A stretch of 64,000 nt of DNA from assembly GCA_039566865.1 (NCBI GenBank), contig CM076957.1, forward strand, positions 10,487,896-10,551,895. The letters are read 5' to 3'. Of this stretch, positions 32,448 to 42,746 are shown one piece after another. Source of the DNA: Aurelia coerulea. Taxonomy: Eukaryota; Cnidaria; Scyphozoa; Semaeostomeae; Ulmaridae. The notes under the pieces were generated by a model. The model ran no database searches. It had not been told where the DNA came from and was given only the letters and a program-made list of their open reading frames with translations. The position numbers and the translations under genes were made by a program. Every line of letters starts with the position of its first letter. Positions within the stretch are counted from its first letter, which is position 1.

Positions 32448-33737
32448 TCAATAATGGCCTAGAGCTCTCAAAAAATTATTGGCTAGCATACGTGTCCCTT
32501 CAGAGTTTAAGTGCAAGTTACTGCGATTTAAATGGTATGCCGGTACTATGTCAGAGTTATCAATAAATGGGAGTCCTTCTCTGTTACAATTAGCCTTCAA
32601 AATGTTATTTACTTGACTTACACGTTCATTCCATCGATCTCCTCTTGAAACTAAGCTCGATACAAATACCTCGTTTTCGTGGCTTTTGAGATTTGTTGCC
32701 AAATCGACAATTTCCTGGGCAACTTCATTTGGTGCTGTGCCACTGCTTACATCGTTGGTACCACAATGTATTACGATTTTTCTTGGGTTTTTCTTCATTG
32801 TTGGCACGGAATAACTATTCATGTCATCCAGTTTTGCACCATGAAACGCCCTTACAAAGATCTTTTCCTGGCCATTTGTTGCTTCACTCATTTTGTAGCC
32901 TTGAATGTGCTTCACCATCGAGTCTCCAATAATTTCGGTTGAATTGTGCACTGATGGCCTCATCCAGGATCTCATTTTCTTCCGTTTATCGATAGAGGTT
33001 CTGGTAGAATCGTTGTGAGTTGCTGATGTTTTGATTCTGTTTAACCCAGTAGTACTTTTCGCAGCACTTTCGTTCGGTTGAACTGCATTGTCTCGTGTTT
33101 GAAGTTCTGTTGTTAAAGACGCATCTTCAAGTGGCGGGGCTATGGGTGTAAACCTGTTGTTATTCGTTGAAATGTAGTCCCATGGGCAATTCGATGAATA
33201 AATCTTTGCAACATTCCTTCTCTTGGGGAATTGGAATTCGCTGATGTGTGGTTCTTCTGTTTTCTCCATGCTATCAATTAAAAGATCTTTTCTCCTAATT
33301 TCATTTTTGAGCGATTCGTTTTCTTTTTTCAGCAACAATAACTCTTCTTTCAGTTCTTTTTCCTTTTCAGATTGTTTACTTGTGTTGTTTCCATGGTTAC
33401 TCCTTGGTGCCTTTTGGAGGGTCTCCACTTGTTTTTGAAGCAAAATAAATTCTTCGTACGGGGTACATTTAGTATTGGCACAGGGACATGGTTTGGGCCT
33501 TTGTATTATGTCAGGAGTCACCACGTAAAGGGATTCTTCTCCATTTTTCCCCCGATTTTCCACCTGGCCCCGCTTGATGAGCCGCTCAACAGCTTCTGTT
33601 ATTTCTCCTGCATTATAGCTACTACTTTTCTGTTCAAATCTCTTGGTGATGGTATCAATAGCTGGCTTTTTATGGCTTTTTCTTATTTCAGGTATGGCCT
33701 TGATAATCTCAACTTCTAATTTGTTGCTTTCGGCCAT
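32448..33737 (-). CDS. LINE ORF1: coiled coil and SGNH-type esterase
   Basis: 429 residues from an ATG with purines at -3 and G at +4. Residues 1-72 form a charged segment, possibly a winged-helix-like fold. Residues about 88-165 are predicted coiled coil (LQKQVETLQK; EKELKEELLLLKKENESLKN), which would trimerise or multimerise the protein. Residues about 268-429 form an SGNH/GDSL hydrolase: IIGDSMVK carries the nucleophile Ser, CGTNDV is block III, and NLHLNSEG holds the catalytic His. The usual Asp three residues before that His is a Ser here. ORF1 esterases of this kind are known in CR1-group LINEs and bind lipid or nucleic acid. The ORF stops at a single UGA and the frame continues into ORF2. 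Confidence 0.9.
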   Translation of the reverse strand: MAESNKLEVEIIKAIPEIRKSHKKPAIDTITKRFEQKSSSYNAGEITEAVERLIKRGQVENRGKNGEESLYVVTPDIIQRPKPCPCANTKCTPYEEFILLQKQVETLQKAPRSNHGNNTSKQSEKEKELKEELLLLKKENESLKNEIRRKDLLIDSMEKTEEPHISEFQFPKRRNVAKIYSSNCPWDYISTNNNRFTPIAPPLEDASLTTELQTRDNAVQPNESAAKSTTGLNRIKTSATHNDSTRTSIDKRKKMRSWMRPSVHNSTEIIGDSMVKHIQGYKMSEATNGQEKIFVRAFHGAKLDDMNSYSVPTMKKNPRKIVIHCGTNDVSSGTAPNEVAQEIVDLATNLKSHENEVFVSSLVSRGDRWNERVSQVNNILKANCNREGLPFIDNSDIVPAYHLNRSNLHLNSEGTRMLANNFLRALGHY

Positions 33738-34299
33738 CTCTTACGAATTTCTTGAGGAACGTGCTAACCAAATTTAGGCCCACGTGTCTCGAAACTTGCT
33801 GAAACTTGTCTCGCTGTTTTTTCGTCGTCGTGTCTCGCAATTTCCCGTCAGTTGCTCAAGCCACTTGCAGATAACTTCTTATACTGTTTCCAAGATAGTT
33901 TTGAAAGTATTTGCTTTGTTAAAGTATCACCAGTGCAGAGTGGTTGCAAATTAAGTTGCTAAAAGTCTCCACAGCGAGTGGAGCAGCTTGCTTGCAACGA
34001 TGTAGTGATTTACACCAGCATTAAAGTCAATATTCATTACATCTTGGAGAAATGTTTCAGGTTCAAATTTCTTATAGCTACGATATCTAATCACTTTAGG
34101 TTTGAGAGGGGGGATGTGTGTTCTCCAATCAACGACATCCTCCTTTGCTTAGAGAAAGCATATCACATACGCTTAGATTCTCAAAACCTTTTTCCCATTC
34201 TGCACTAACGCATGCAACCAACCATACCCTGACATACGACGTGCTCCGACCATATCTTCGTTTAAAGAGTTGCTAATTTCAATCATTAGAACCAACCAA

Positions 34300-34500
34300 G
34301 AAGTCCTTGCATGGTATAACTAACAGCTATGAGTCAGCACTCCTGACAAGACTTCGTGTGCACTTTTCTGACTTAAACGAACACAGATTTGAGAGATTTG
34401 ATCATAATTTTGCTTGTGAAAACCCTTCGTGTAAATGTAATCTTGGGGTCGAATCCTAACGTATTCTCATCGGATCTGTCCCCCTTTCTTCCAGACCACT
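34300..34500 (+). pseudogene. C-terminal LINE ORF2 remnant
   Basis: The plus-strand frame reads LLTRLRVHFSDLNEHRF followed by NFACENPSCKCNLGVE, the Cys-containing C-terminal segment of jockey/I-type ORF2 (RLR...LNEHRF...C.C). The piece is about 150-200 bp, without an RT core, at the edge of the decayed LINE and next to the foldback element. Confidence 0.65.
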
Positions 34501-34722
34501 AAGATATGGAGAGAGTGAAGGGGGCTTCGCTGTCTGGAAGGAAAGTAGGATCATCGTGCGAACCGTCACTGAGGGAGGAGTGGTGGGTCGATTCTATTAT
34601 TGTGCACTGCTTGTTGCTCACAAAGAAGGCTGAAATGAGCTCGGCATTTTCCTAAATACTGACCTATACCCTAGGGGCTATGAAACTGCTCTCCTCAGGC
34701 CTCTCAAGCATTCTCGGGTGTG
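34501..34722. other. Non-coding stretch
   Basis: No feature seen between the LINE relic and the target duplication of the foldback element. Confidence 0.3.
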
Positions 34723-35324
34723 TAGAACCTAAGATAGGCAGTAAATCCTTACTGGCTAACAAAATTGACACGTGAAACGCTCTAAACGAATCAAATGGAG
34801 CCAAAAACCAACCGGGAAATTTGAAATCTCAGATTTAGGCCCTTTTTGGACGATTTACCACCCTTCGCCAAAATATCATTGGATAGAAGGGAAATGAATA
34901 TTTTCAAAAAATTTCTTCACAGACCTATTCCCAATGCTCTAATGCATAGTCAATCAAGAGCGCAACGAATTATTTCAAAATTTGAAGAAATGCCAGAATT
35001 TTGAATTCGACCTCATTGTCACTGTAGTTTGTCATAGTAAACAGCTAATTGATGACTGAAACGCATACTCATGGAGACTAAACATTTTGATTCGAAGGTC
35101 TCCTTCTGTGTGTTGAAGTATCTTCAAAACTTCTTCAAAAGATACCAGAATTAGAGCACTATCTGGATCTTTTTTCAGTTTGAAACTGACATAATTACCT
35201 CCGGAGATATTCAAGATTCAATGATAATAATAATTGAGGCTAATTCTCCATTTCGGAGCAGTTACCCAATAACTGGGTACACAAGCTGGTGCTAATATTT
35301 TTTTTCTTTTAGCCAATTCTTATT

Positions 35325-37639
35325 TGTAGAAATTTTGTAGCGTTTTGTTGATACTTTTGAGTACTTCGGATTTATTTTTAGCCAAACAAGTCTTTTTCAT
35401 TTTGGGTTTTTGAGTGAAATTTGGACAATCCCATAAGTGTTCTATGTATTCCTCATTGGACCCACATCTCCTGCTTAGTTTAATTTCAATAGGGACGAGG
35501 CTTCTTCACACCTCAGGTACTCTTTCATTTCAAACTTACTACCCTTGATAAATCTGAGTTTGGTCTTTTTATTATTTTTAATATTATTTTCTATGATTAT
35601 GATAATTTTTTCTCTAACAATTTGTTTCCATTGTTCTTTGGTTAGGTCTTTGATCTGACATTCTTTGAGGTTAATATCAATCATTTCTAGGTCACTGATT
35701 ACTTCTTTATACCAACAATTTGGGAAATTTAACCTTTTTTGTTCTTCATAAACTATCTTAGTCAATCTACTTTTTTCATGTTTAGTATCTTATGGAAGAA
35801 TATCAATCTTTTCTCTTTAATTCTAAATTCCATAGGCATCAAGCCACATTCAAGGACTATTCCGTCATATGGCATTGATTGGGGTAGAGAGTCAATTATT
35901 GTAACTGCATCTTTTTGCAATTTTTCTAAGTTTTTAATTTGGTTCTTAGTTAAATTAGTCCATGTTTCACATGCATACAGAACTTTGGGCATCAAAATTG
36001 CTTCAATCAACTTTATACTGATTTCAAAACTTTGTTTTTTGAATGCCTCTTGCTTAGTAAGGAATTTTATTTCATTAATAACCCCCATGGCAGAATTTAT
36101 TCGTTTATTGATGCACAAATCCAAGGTTCCTTTGGTGTTTTTCAAGTCTCCTAGATACTTATATGACTCTACGTCTTTAATAATTTGGCCATTTAACAAT
36201 AAATTTTCTTTTTGAACTTGCTTACTTTTGCTATACTGCATCACCATTTGTTCACTTTTATCCAAGTTAAAATTCAAGAGGTTTTTCTTTTGAAATTCTT
36301 CAGCAATAGTTACCATTTCCTGCATTTTCTTATGAGATTTGGAAGCAATCAATATATCATCCTGATAGAGCAGTGGAGGTATCAAAATGTTCCCAAAATT
36401 TATCCCTAAGTTTTCTTTTTTGACTACTTGCATACCTTTATCAATATGATTGGCACAAATAGGGGCTGCCAAAATGGTTCCTTGTTTCAAATTTTCTTTA
36501 ATTTTAACTTCTCTTGTTATTCCACCAGGTGTATAGATTTGAATGTATCCTTCATTGTTTAGTTCGTAAACATTTTTAAGAAAATTTCCCTTGACCCCAC
36601 TTCTATACATATCTATAATGCAAGATTTTAAACATAGCTTATCAAAAGCTTTCTCCAGGTCCAAATAAACAAACTTCAATGCACATTTTAGATACTTGTA
36701 ATAATCATTTATTGCTTGCCAAACGAATAAATGATCTAATGTTGACATCCCTTTTCTTCCTCCTGCGGCTGCCTCTGAAAATCTTTTCTCAATAACTCTA
36801 ATCTGTCTGTTAAGCATTAATTTTTCATAGATCTTACTAATGCTTACTGTTAGAAGTATTCCTCTCCAGTTTTTTAGCAACTTTCTGTTGTCTTTTTTCT
36901 TATAAATTGTTCTAACTATTATTTTCCTCCAATCCTTTGGGGGTTGACCAGTAGTAAAAACCTTGTTGATAGCTTTCAGCACAGAATTTCTAATCTCATA
37001 CTCTGAACTTTTATATATTTCATTACTTACTGGGGATTTCTTTACTTTAAGGCTTTTGAGTACTTTTTCCAGTTCCCACATTCCAAAAGGGGCATCATTA
37101 TTTTGTCCCTTCTGGGATTGAATGACTTTAGAAAACAGCTTTTCAACTGATCTTACATGATTTTTATACTTATCGTCTGGCTCTCGATTGGTGAGCAATT
37201 TCTCAAAATAAATTTCATACTCTTCAAGGATTTCTTTTGGTTCAACTAGTTCCTTTCCTTGTTCGTTGATTACAGCAGTTGGGCAGTCTGCTTTTTTTCC
37301 TAAGATTTTGGCTCTTATCTTATAGAATTCTGAACTTTGCACTGCAGTCCTAATTAACTTTTCAATGTTTGCCTTCATCCTAATATTTTTACTCTCATTC
37401 TCCATCCTCACCAGTTTTTTGTTCAGTTGTTTCATTCTTACTTTTAAAACACTTTCCCTGAAATTATCATCTTTTTTAATGGCTTCGCTTAGTTTCTGTT
37501 TTAACTCTATTTTCTTCTTTCTTAGTTCCCTACATGGCCTTATTGCTACGTTGTGCTTTTTTGTTCCTTGGTACCTTTTCTTGAAGCATTTAGCCATAAT
37601 TTTGTATAGAGTAAAATTACAGGTTTGTTTTGATCCCAA
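35325..37639 (-). pseudogene. Reverse transcriptase part of the LINE in the foldback
   Basis: A 625-codon open frame (37639-35762) covers a Lys-rich linker and the RT. Visible motifs are LKNWRGILLT, AGGRKGMSTLDH, FVYLDLEKAFDKL, ENLKQGTILAAP and the catalytic box LLYQDDILIAS (YxDD with Gln). The C-terminal region continues in other frames (35765-35475, then to about 35325), ending in a CGSNEEYIEHLWDCP segment, a Cys/His motif typical of LINE C-termini. Two frame changes in the C-terminal part and one at its start show decay. The polymerase core itself is uninterrupted. The clade is not clear to me; the pattern differs from the CR1/L2 LINE nearby. Confidence 0.85.
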
Positions 37640-38120
37640 ACTCTTCCTATTTTGTTAATTTTCACTTCTTTATTAAATTCCTGAAGGGAGTTACTTGATA
37701 AAACCCAGAGCCCTCGTTCCTTTTCAGAATTTTGGCTAGAAACATCCTTCTGCATAAAATTAAAGTCAAGCACCATTGTATTATGATCCGATTCCTTGAT
37801 ACTATATTTCCCACTCTTTCTAGAACATATCTTCTTTCTTCGTCAATAATCATTCTATCAAATTTATCAACGCCTTTTTGGTTAACAGATGCATAATCAA
37901 GTACTGCCTTCTTATTTACATTATACTTGTCAGTAGCTGAAATCCTTGTCCAAAGCCCTTGGCATTTATCACTAGGGTTTAGTATGTTTAATTTTCTTTT
38001 CTTTACTATTTTCATTAGATTTTTTTCTCCTGTAGTTATCTTCGGATGGTTCCCTTTTTTGACGCACGGTAGTGAAGTCATAGGGGTGGTGGGCATTTTC
38101 CTGTTTACAAAATCCTTTAT
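37545..38120 (-). pseudogene. C-terminal half of the endonuclease domain of the same LINE
   Basis: Frames at 38168-37800 and 37776-37620 together read NHPKITTGEKN, KRKLNILNPSDKCQGLWTR, KAVLDYASV and then a SDHN-like motif (disrupted by a frameshift near 37805). These are the second-half blocks of APE-type endonucleases. The first half lies at 39945-40437, beyond the insertion. Confidence 0.75.
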
Positions 38121-39945
38121 GTCATGGGGTGAAGGACGTGATGAAGTCCACATCAAGCCTTGCAACAACGCGAGTTCAAAGCTGGTCGTTCAGCGGAGGC
38201 CCTCCTGAGGTGTATGACATCTCAAAGGTCAAACGCTCCAGCGGTTTGAGCACGCGCGGCCACTCTACGGAAAGAACGAATCATGGTCGCGGAGCCTGCG
38301 CGCTCAAAATGCTGGATGAAAAACTGCATTCAACGAGAGAAAGGTACGTCTCTCATCTTTGATCAAGAAGTTTATCAACTTACTTTTTCGTAGCTGCTTA
38401 AAATCAATTTTCAATTCAAGCCTTGCATTTTTTAAACTTTCTGTGCATTTTATTTGAATCATAGGCTAGCCGATTTTGCTTCAAAAGTAGGCCTAGACTT
38501 TTAATTTGTTCAGCAATAGTCTGAATTCAATGTTTTGTTCGGACTAGACCTCTAAGTTGACTTGTGCAAAGCACATTGATCTTGAGGTTTGCGCTAAATT
38601 GTGAATAATAAACTTCTGGAAAATAGAGGGACTGCAGCTGAGAACAGGCCGAGATTGGAAAATATAATGTGTTTGGCATGGCAGCCACCTTGCTTGCCTG
38701 TGTTGATGCATCATTTCACAGAATGAGATTGGTTGCTAAGGGAAATTTCTCCAACAAAATGAACTCTTTGAGTGCAGTAATTAGCCCAATGACGTTCCCA
38801 TCAAAATTATTTCAAAAAGCTCTTTGTTAGCATTTTTTCAAGATTATTGTTAGTTTTCTAAGAACTTTTAGGCAGCTGATCAGTCAAGTAGAACAACAAT
38901 CGAAGAGTTTTCAAGAAACCAATAAATTTTCCCACCCAGTACTGAAAGTCTCTTTTAGCTTTCAGTAAACAGTTGAAATTAGCAGATCATGGGTACCAAA
39001 GGTTTTTGCAGTTTCTCCGCATCCTTCTTACATGTTCGTTGTATTCATTGATAGGTAACTTCCCAAGCATTTCGTGAGTTTTACCAGAATACAGCGCCAG
39101 TATGCGAATTACCTTCTCAGACAAAATAAACAAGTTTTTTGAGCAGTATCCAAGTTCTCAGTCGAGGTTCTTACTGGTTTAGTTCTTAGTTGAATTCTTG
39201 AAAAGAGTTTCTTATTAACACTAGCACTGTTTAATCATGCTGAAAACGGATTACACGTTTTTTTATAAGAAACTGGTTTATAAGAAACTAGTACTACGAT
39301 GACCAAAAATTTAAGAAACTCTAGTACTACGCTCAAGAACAGTTAAGAAACTCTAAAACGTTATATCTGTATGTCTCTCTTATTCTATGTCTCTCTAACA
39401 AAGGTGCCTCCGTCTTTTCTTGACTTTTAACTGCAAAATTGGTAAATTTTTGCCTTGATGTGCATGGCTTCTTCTTGATGACAATGTCAATGCAAAATGG
39501 AAGCCCTTTCTCGAGAAGAAGGCTCAACTTCGAACAATACCGCAATTTTAGGCCCAAACAAATAAGAAACTAATCAAGAAACTTTTACTACTAAAACACC
39601 GAAATTTTCATGCGAAATTAAGAAACTTTTAGTACCAAATGCTGATCCAAGTTTCTTATAATAAAAAAACGTGTATTTCGTGATTAATTTGATTGCTTGT
39701 GTGTTTAATTAGATTGTTTGTTCTCCACTGAAAAATCTTCAAGCAAAGACTAAACATTTCCTGCACGCCAATTTTTGATGGTTGCTTCCTCAGACTGCAT
39801 TCTGTAACGTAACATTACAGCATATTTACTCATATTTCGAGGAAGGTGCAATAAAATTGCACTGATCTTCCTTTGCATTCTCATGGCATAATTTGGAAAA
39901 TTTCACAATAAAAATCATTAAGCCCGTGCGTCACTTCTAAGGTCC
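38121..39945. mobile_element. Insertion of about 1.8 kb inside the LINE endonuclease region
   Basis: The LINE protein stops matching at about 39945 (VILGDLNN) and resumes at about 38117. The inserted DNA includes a CpG-rich block (38130-38345) unlike its surroundings and a TA-flanked MITE (39254-39673). No clean terminal repeat or duplication was identified, so its class is unknown; it could also be a composite of several insertions. Confidence 0.55.
39254..39673. mobile_element. TA-flanked MITE (CACGTTTTTT family), copy 2
   Basis: The ends are CACGTTTTTTTATAAGAAAC and its inverse, flanked by TA. The length is 420 bp. Same terminal sequence and internal AAGAAACT/CTAGTACTA words as 17126-17528. 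Confidence 0.85.
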
Positions 39946-40437
39946 TTTGATTATTATTTAAATCTCCTAGTATTACAATGCTTTTCCTTCATTTTTAGCC
40001 TTAACAGCATAATAGTCAATTTTATCAAAGAAATTGAAGTTACTTTTTACTCTTGTCCTAGATTCCTGTTTACCATACACCAATCCCAATATTATATCCT
40101 CATATCTAAGTATGATGTGAATCCAGACCTGTTCATTATCATCATCTCCTACCTCTAAGACTGTTATTTTACCTTTTAATGATTCTTTATGTATTATCCA
40201 TATCCCTCCTCTTGTTTATTTTGCCTTCTTAATTCTTCTATAGGATTACAGTATTCTTTTATACTAATGGGACCATCACAAGTGTTAATCTTAGGTTCTG
40301 TTATACAAATTATTGCAGAATCTAAATCCTCCACTATTGAACATAATCTATCTACTTTAGATTTTAGGCCATTAGTATTTGAATACAGAATTTTTATCTT
40401 TTTCTTATCATTTCTTATCCTTTTTCTTTAATATGAG
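39945..40437 (-). pseudogene. N-terminal half of the endonuclease domain of the LINE
   Basis: The minus strand reads KIKILYSNTNGLKSKVDRL (start block with Asn), IICITEPKI (catalytic Glu), NKRGGIWIIHK, ILGLVYGKQES and VILGDLNN (Asp/Asn block), the ordered motifs of APE-type endonucleases. It is separated from its second half by the insertion at 38121-39945, and there is at least one frame change. Confidence 0.75.
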
Positions 40438-42160
40438 TCTTTTTCCACTTGTTTCTCTTTACACAAGGGTGGGGTCCCATGATACACGGGGGTGCTGTGG
40501 GACTTGTTGCTGCTGATGGTATTGTATGTCTCTTAAAATGTCAATGCTGAGGGTAGAATGAACAACGGGAAAAGTTGTACTGTACGATCCTAAAAAACCA
40601 AACCGTTTTTATAAATAAGAGACGAATTAAAAGGTACTTACATTTGTATCTTGCAAAAAGGACAACTTATCAAAATCGTGAATCTAATCAACATTGTCAA
40701 TCAACATTGTCAACACAATCAACATTTTCAACAAGCCCCCCCCCCCAACAAAAAGAGCGCGAAAACGTCAATGTTCAGCCACATATATGCCAGCCATCGT
40801 CAAATAACATACGACTCCAATGAACTTTGAACAAACAAATAACAAATATATTTACTCTCCACTTTCCAGAATGGCAAGAACTGTAACATCGAACATGGTC
40901 AGAATGAACAATTTGGTGATGTCCTCCTCGATAACACTTGCCTTCATGCCTTTATCTTATTCTGCTGTCATTTTTGCGAGAATATGAGTGGGAATCGACA
41001 ATTACATCAGCCAAAAACCTCGCATAAATTCATGAATGGCGGTCCTTGCTTTCAGCAGCGCAAAAGAAATGGCTGTCGTTTCTCCTCTTACAGTACAGTA
41101 CTTACAGCTGATATACGTAAGAAAGAATATAACAGCAACAAACGGAAGAAATGTTCATTTTGTTTTCAATGTGAAAAAATAGATTGACCATTTCGACAAT
41201 TGAAATACTATTTTTAAAGCTCTTTCATATCAATTTCACATTCTGTGGGGATGTTGTAGGAAAATATTTATCTTTGGGCTACTTGTATCAGAGCAAAGAT
41301 CATCCATTGGAAAATCACCCTTTTATGGTCAAGCAACAGAGCAGCAGCGACCAAAGAGGACATTTATATCGCACTTGTAGACTCATGGAAACATGCACAT
41401 ATTTTTCGTAAGATGGCAAAGCTTTAACTATCATGTTTTTCCGTGCATGTTTTTCCAAAGTTAAGAAGCAACTCTACCTGAATTTAAAAGCTAAGGAACT
41501 TTTGTAATTTGCAGTTTTAATTTTCCCAGGGCATTAAAAATGTTTTGGCACTGTACAGTTATAAGGTTAAAACAACTATTTGGACATTATTTGGAGTGTG
41601 AATTATGTTATTTACTTGTTTTGAGATCTTACTGAGCAATTTGGGAGCCCTCTTGACAAGGCTAAATTAACTCTGCACTTCTGACACTAAAATCCTAAAA
41701 ATATAAGAAACACGCAAAAAACTGTTTTTGCTGTCAAACAGAAAAATACGTGAATGCTTCCACGAGTCTGCAAAGTACTATACAAATGTCGAGATTTCTG
41801 TTTGAATGCAAAACTTTAAGCCAGTATTGAAAGTTTCTCAAAATTCTCACTATCTGAGTACTCACCGAGTACAAAAACTTCCGTAGGGGTTTGGGAGGTA
41901 TCTGTGATCTCCTGTGTCATTGTAAGAAACTAAGCAAATCTTATGCATCCATGCCATGATTTAGATCAGGCAAGGAATATCATTTTAATTTTTGATGATC
42001 TCAGAGTTTAATTTCTTGAAACGAGCTTCATGCCACTCAAGTGGCCCAGAATAATTAAAATCTTTAATACTCGAGAATTTTTTCATTTTTCATTTGGTTC
42101 TTTTTTGGTCAGGATTACTTGTATGATCTAGATGGTGGCATGAATGCATAAACATAGCTT

Positions 42161-42746
42161 CAGGGACCGCAGAGCCGGGGGGGCTGGGGGGGCTTTAGCC
42201 CCCCCCAATCATTTTCAAGATATAGTTTTTCGATTTCTAGAAATTATGTTAAAATGAGCTCAGCAACTTCTTTTGAAACGTGAAACGGTGTGTGCAAATA
42301 TGATTCAGAAGAGTAGGTGGCCACTTTGGCTTGATGAAAATTAAGAACTTTTGAGGCATTGCAATCAATGAGAGGTTCAACCAGCCCAGCTTTATGTCTT
42401 CCAAGAATCTTGAATCTCTTCTCGTTAACTTCGTTAATGCAAGCGATGTTTTGTCTGAAATGAAATACGTCGAGGAGAATTATGCCGACGACGTAAAACT
42501 TTCACTTTTGTTACCCTTGCTACCACAGCTTGAAATATTCAAAGTTATTCTTAATATTCAAATATGCTGCAAAATGAATATCTTTTCCCGGGCGTTTCTT
42601 GGCATGTAAAGGGCGTTGGTCGCATTTATAGCCAAAGTAGAGGGCGTGGTCAGGAAAATTTTTCTGGGGGCTTCGCTCCCAGACCCCCTCAGATTTTCTC
42701 CCTACTTTTTAGCCCCCCCAATCGAAATTATGCTCCGCGGTCCCTG
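42161..42746. mobile_element. hAT-type MITE at the centre of the foldback
   Basis: The ends CAGGGACCGCAGAGCC and its near inverse (ending GCGGTCCCTG) are flanked by a perfect 8-bp duplication CATAGCTT (42153-42160 and 42747-42754). G and C runs lie inside each end. 586 bp, no transposase. Confidence 0.92.

Larger units (their letters stand above)
29176..34016 (-). mobile_element. Full-length, apparently intact CR1/L2-type LINE
   Basis: About 4.84 kb, inserted in the decayed LINE; the flanking host protein frame (NIDFNA ... DLSYRN) rejoins exactly across it. It has a 5' UTR of about 280 bp, ORF1 (33737-32448), ORF2 (from 32447 or 32276 down to 29370) and a 3' UTR of about 190 bp ending in an ATA-rich tail at 29176-29200. 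No frameshift or premature stop is seen in either ORF apart from the single UGA between them. No clear target duplication was found at the borders. Confidence 0.9.
25315..34300 (-). pseudogene. Decayed LINE (CR1/jockey group), minus-strand copy split by two insertions
   Basis: Reading right to left, the end of the endonuclease and the linker (VIRYRSYKKFEPETFL) lie at about 34140-34020. The frame then resumes at about 29175 (the DLSYRNLSSASEHLHAP region). Pre-RT and RT N-terminal parts are at 28972-28340 and the rest of the RT at 26750-26067, with YADG instead of YADD. The C-terminus (IWNGLPNELKS) is near 25650, followed by a 3' region with ATACAATAC-type repeats at 25345-25420. The breaks at 29176-34016 and 26752-28335 are a full-length LINE and a hAT element. 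Additional frameshifts mark it as dead. Same family as 22730-24780. Confidence 0.85.
35224..40540 (-). mobile_element. Non-LTR retrotransposon inserted in the foldback left arm
   Basis: The borders are precise because the right arm of the foldback gives the uninterrupted sequence. A 6-bp direct repeat TCAATG flanks the insert (35218-35223 and 40541-40546). The plus strand at the left begins with an ATA-rich tract, the 3' tail of a minus-strand LINE. It encodes an APE-type endonuclease and RT, broken by frameshifts and by an insertion of about 1.8 kb (about 38120-39945). Confidence 0.87.

Noticed and set aside
32448..33737. SGNH hydrolase as a host esterase gene
   Set aside because: It lies directly upstream of an endonuclease/RT ORF in the same frame inside an insertion, and has the coiled-coil plus esterase layout known for LINE ORF1.
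40984..41187. Cys-rich ORF in the left arm of the foldback
   Set aside because: The corresponding frame is not maintained in the right arm, so it shows no coding constraint.
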